The position numbers and the translations under genes were made by a program. The notes under the pieces are model-generated. The model searched no databases. It was not told the origin of the DNA and was given only the letters and a program-made list of their open reading frames with translations. Below are positions 4,652 through 5,713 of a DNA stretch of 5,713 nt, in pieces. Within the stretch, counting starts at the first letter, position 1. The number at the start of each line of letters is the position of its first letter. The DNA is from Planktothrix sp. UBA8402 (lineage in GTDB: Bacteria; Cyanobacteriota; Cyanobacteriia; Cyanobacteriales; Microcoleaceae): assembly GCA_003456035.1 (NCBI GenBank), contig DMPJ01000090.1:1-5713 (forward strand). The letters run 5' to 3'.

Positions 4652-5713
4652 ATGACATCTAGCATTGAACAGCTAAAAGACGCAGAACAGGAACTATTTC
4701 CGATTTTTTCTGGTATTGACACGCAGGTCAAGCATAATCTTAAACGAATTTTGGATGCCTTTCGTCACTACCGAGTCGGAACCCACCACTTTGCGGGTGT
4801 TACAGGCTATGGCCACGATGATTTGGGACGTCAAATCTTGGATCAAGTTTTTGCTGAAATTATGGGCGCGGAATCTGCTGCGGTACGAGTGCAGTTTGTT
4901 TCTGGAACCCACGCCATTACCTGCGCCTTATTTGGCTGTTTGCGTCCCGGGGACGAACTACTGGCGGTGGCTGGCGCTCCCTACGATACCTTGGAGGAGG
5001 TGATTGGTCTGCGCGGTCAAGGTCAAGGTTCATTATTAGACTTTGGCATATCTTACCGCCAATTGGATCTCACTGCCGCAGGAAAAATTGATTGGGAGGG
5101 TTTACAGTCGGCAATAACGGCTAAAACCCGGATGGTTTTGATTCAGCGTTCCTGTGGCTATTCCTGGCGTTCTAGTTTGTCTATTAATGATATTGAACAA
5201 ATTGTTAAAACTGTTAAAAAACAGAATCCCAATACTATTTGTTTTGTGGATAATTGCTATGGAGAATTTATTGAAAATCGGGAACCGACGGCCGTTGGTG
5301 TGGATTTAATGGCTGGTTCTTTAATTAAAAATCCCGGCGGAACAATTGTGCAAGCGGGAGGTTATATTGCCGGACGGGAAGATTTAGTTGAATCGGCAAC
5401 TTGTCGATTAACAGCGCCGGGTATTGGTAGCAGTGGGGGCGCAACTTTTGATCAAAATCGAATTCTATTTCAAGGGTTATTTTTAGCCCCGCAAATGGTG
5501 GGAGAAGCGATTAAAGGAACCCATTTAACCTCCTATATTTTTAATCAATTAGGTTATCGGGTTAATCCTTTACCTTTTGAACCGAGACGGGATGTAATTC
5601 AAGCGATTGAGTTAGGTTCTGCTGATAAATTAATTGCCTTTTGTCGCGCGATTCAACAATATTCTCCGATTGGTTCCTATCTTGACCCAATTCCAGCACC
5701 AATGCCGGGATAT
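4652..5713 (+). CDS. PLP-dependent 'aluminium resistance' / methionine gamma-lyase family protein, 3' truncated by window edge
   Basis: The frame is open from ATG 4652 to the last base, 354 codons with no stop; family members run to about 410, so roughly 55-60 residues are missing beyond the edge. Signatures of the Alum_res family (fold-type I PLP enzyme, related to cystathionine and methionine gamma-lyases) are GYGHDDLGR (52-60), the SGTHAI cofactor-phosphate-type loop (87-92), FVDNCYGEF with D200 as the likely ring-nitrogen aspartate, and GSLIKNPGGTIVQAGGYIAG with K226 as the likely PLP lysine. The protein is probably cytosolic. The exact reaction is not settled for this family: gamma-lyase activity is suggested by homology, and aluminium tolerance by an early genetic link. 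The start is supported by AGG (4642-4644) seven nt upstream and by N-terminal fit to the family. It diverges from desC with no evident functional link. Confidence 0.93.
   Translation, partial: MTSSIEQLKDAEQELFPIFSGIDTQVKHNLKRILDAFRHYRVGTHHFAGVTGYGHDDLGRQILDQVFAEIMGAESAAVRVQFVSGTHAITCALFGCLRPGDELLAVAGAPYDTLEEVIGLRGQGQGSLLDFGISYRQLDLTAAGKIDWEGLQSAITAKTRMVLIQRSCGYSWRSSLSINDIEQIVKTVKKQNPNTICFVDNCYGEFIENREPTAVGVDLMAGSLIKNPGGTIVQAGGYIAGREDLVESATCRLTAPGIGSSGGATFDQNRILFQGLFLAPQMVGEAIKGTHLTSYIFNQLGYRVNPLPFEPRRDVIQAIELGSADKLIAFCRAIQQYSPIGSYLDPIPAPMPGY

Noticed and set aside
4694..5003. Open frames overlapping the start of the PLP-enzyme gene
   Set aside because: They lie in other frames or on the other strand, with no family features, while the 4652 frame shows continuous conserved motifs to the window end.

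Overview
The window looks cyanobacterial. It holds four copies of the HIP1 octamer GCGATCGC (516-523, 553-560, 2166-2173, 2600-2607), a DesC-type membrane-lipid desaturase, and protein families common in filamentous or colonial cyanobacteria. The genus cannot be fixed from this sequence; a low-GC relative of Planktothrix, Microcystis or Oscillatoria would fit.

Left part (1-657): the 3' half of tRNA-Gly(GCC) runs in from the left edge and is followed by a strong intrinsic terminator (83-124). Next comes a small orphan HicB-like gene (227-451) with a near-ideal Shine-Dalgarno and no HicA partner in view. About 200 bp of non-coding DNA follows, carrying a HIP1-containing direct repeat.

Middle (658-2028): a tnpB-only transposon of the IS200/IS605 family, IS608-like group, lies in minus orientation. 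Both ends can be read at base level. The left end has target TTAC, guide tetranucleotide AAAG and a hairpin with a bulged T. The right end has guide GAAT, a 9-bp hairpin and cleavage tetranucleotide TCAA. These are the IS608 rules, so the element can be placed at 658-2028 (1371 bp). It lacks tnpA. Its TnpB keeps the RuvC D/E/D triad, and the 3' end of tnpB runs into the right-end hairpin, as expected for an overlapping omega-RNA.

Right part (2029-5713): a 134-codon gene for a zinc-ribbon plus two-TM membrane protein is followed 4 bp later by a divergent ProA (gamma-glutamyl phosphate reductase) paralogue, probably as one operon. The transposon ends 31 bp before the first gene and may have split its promoter. 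The ProA gene converges on desC with a 4-bp overlap of the two ends. desC diverges, across 90 bp, from a PLP-dependent 'aluminium resistance / methionine gamma-lyase-like' gene cut by the right edge of the window.

No CRISPR array, prophage or wholly new system is evident. The most informative items are the fully readable non-autonomous TnpB element with its predicted guide and TAM, its position relative to the ProA operon promoter, and the remodelled active-site motifs of the ProA paralogue.
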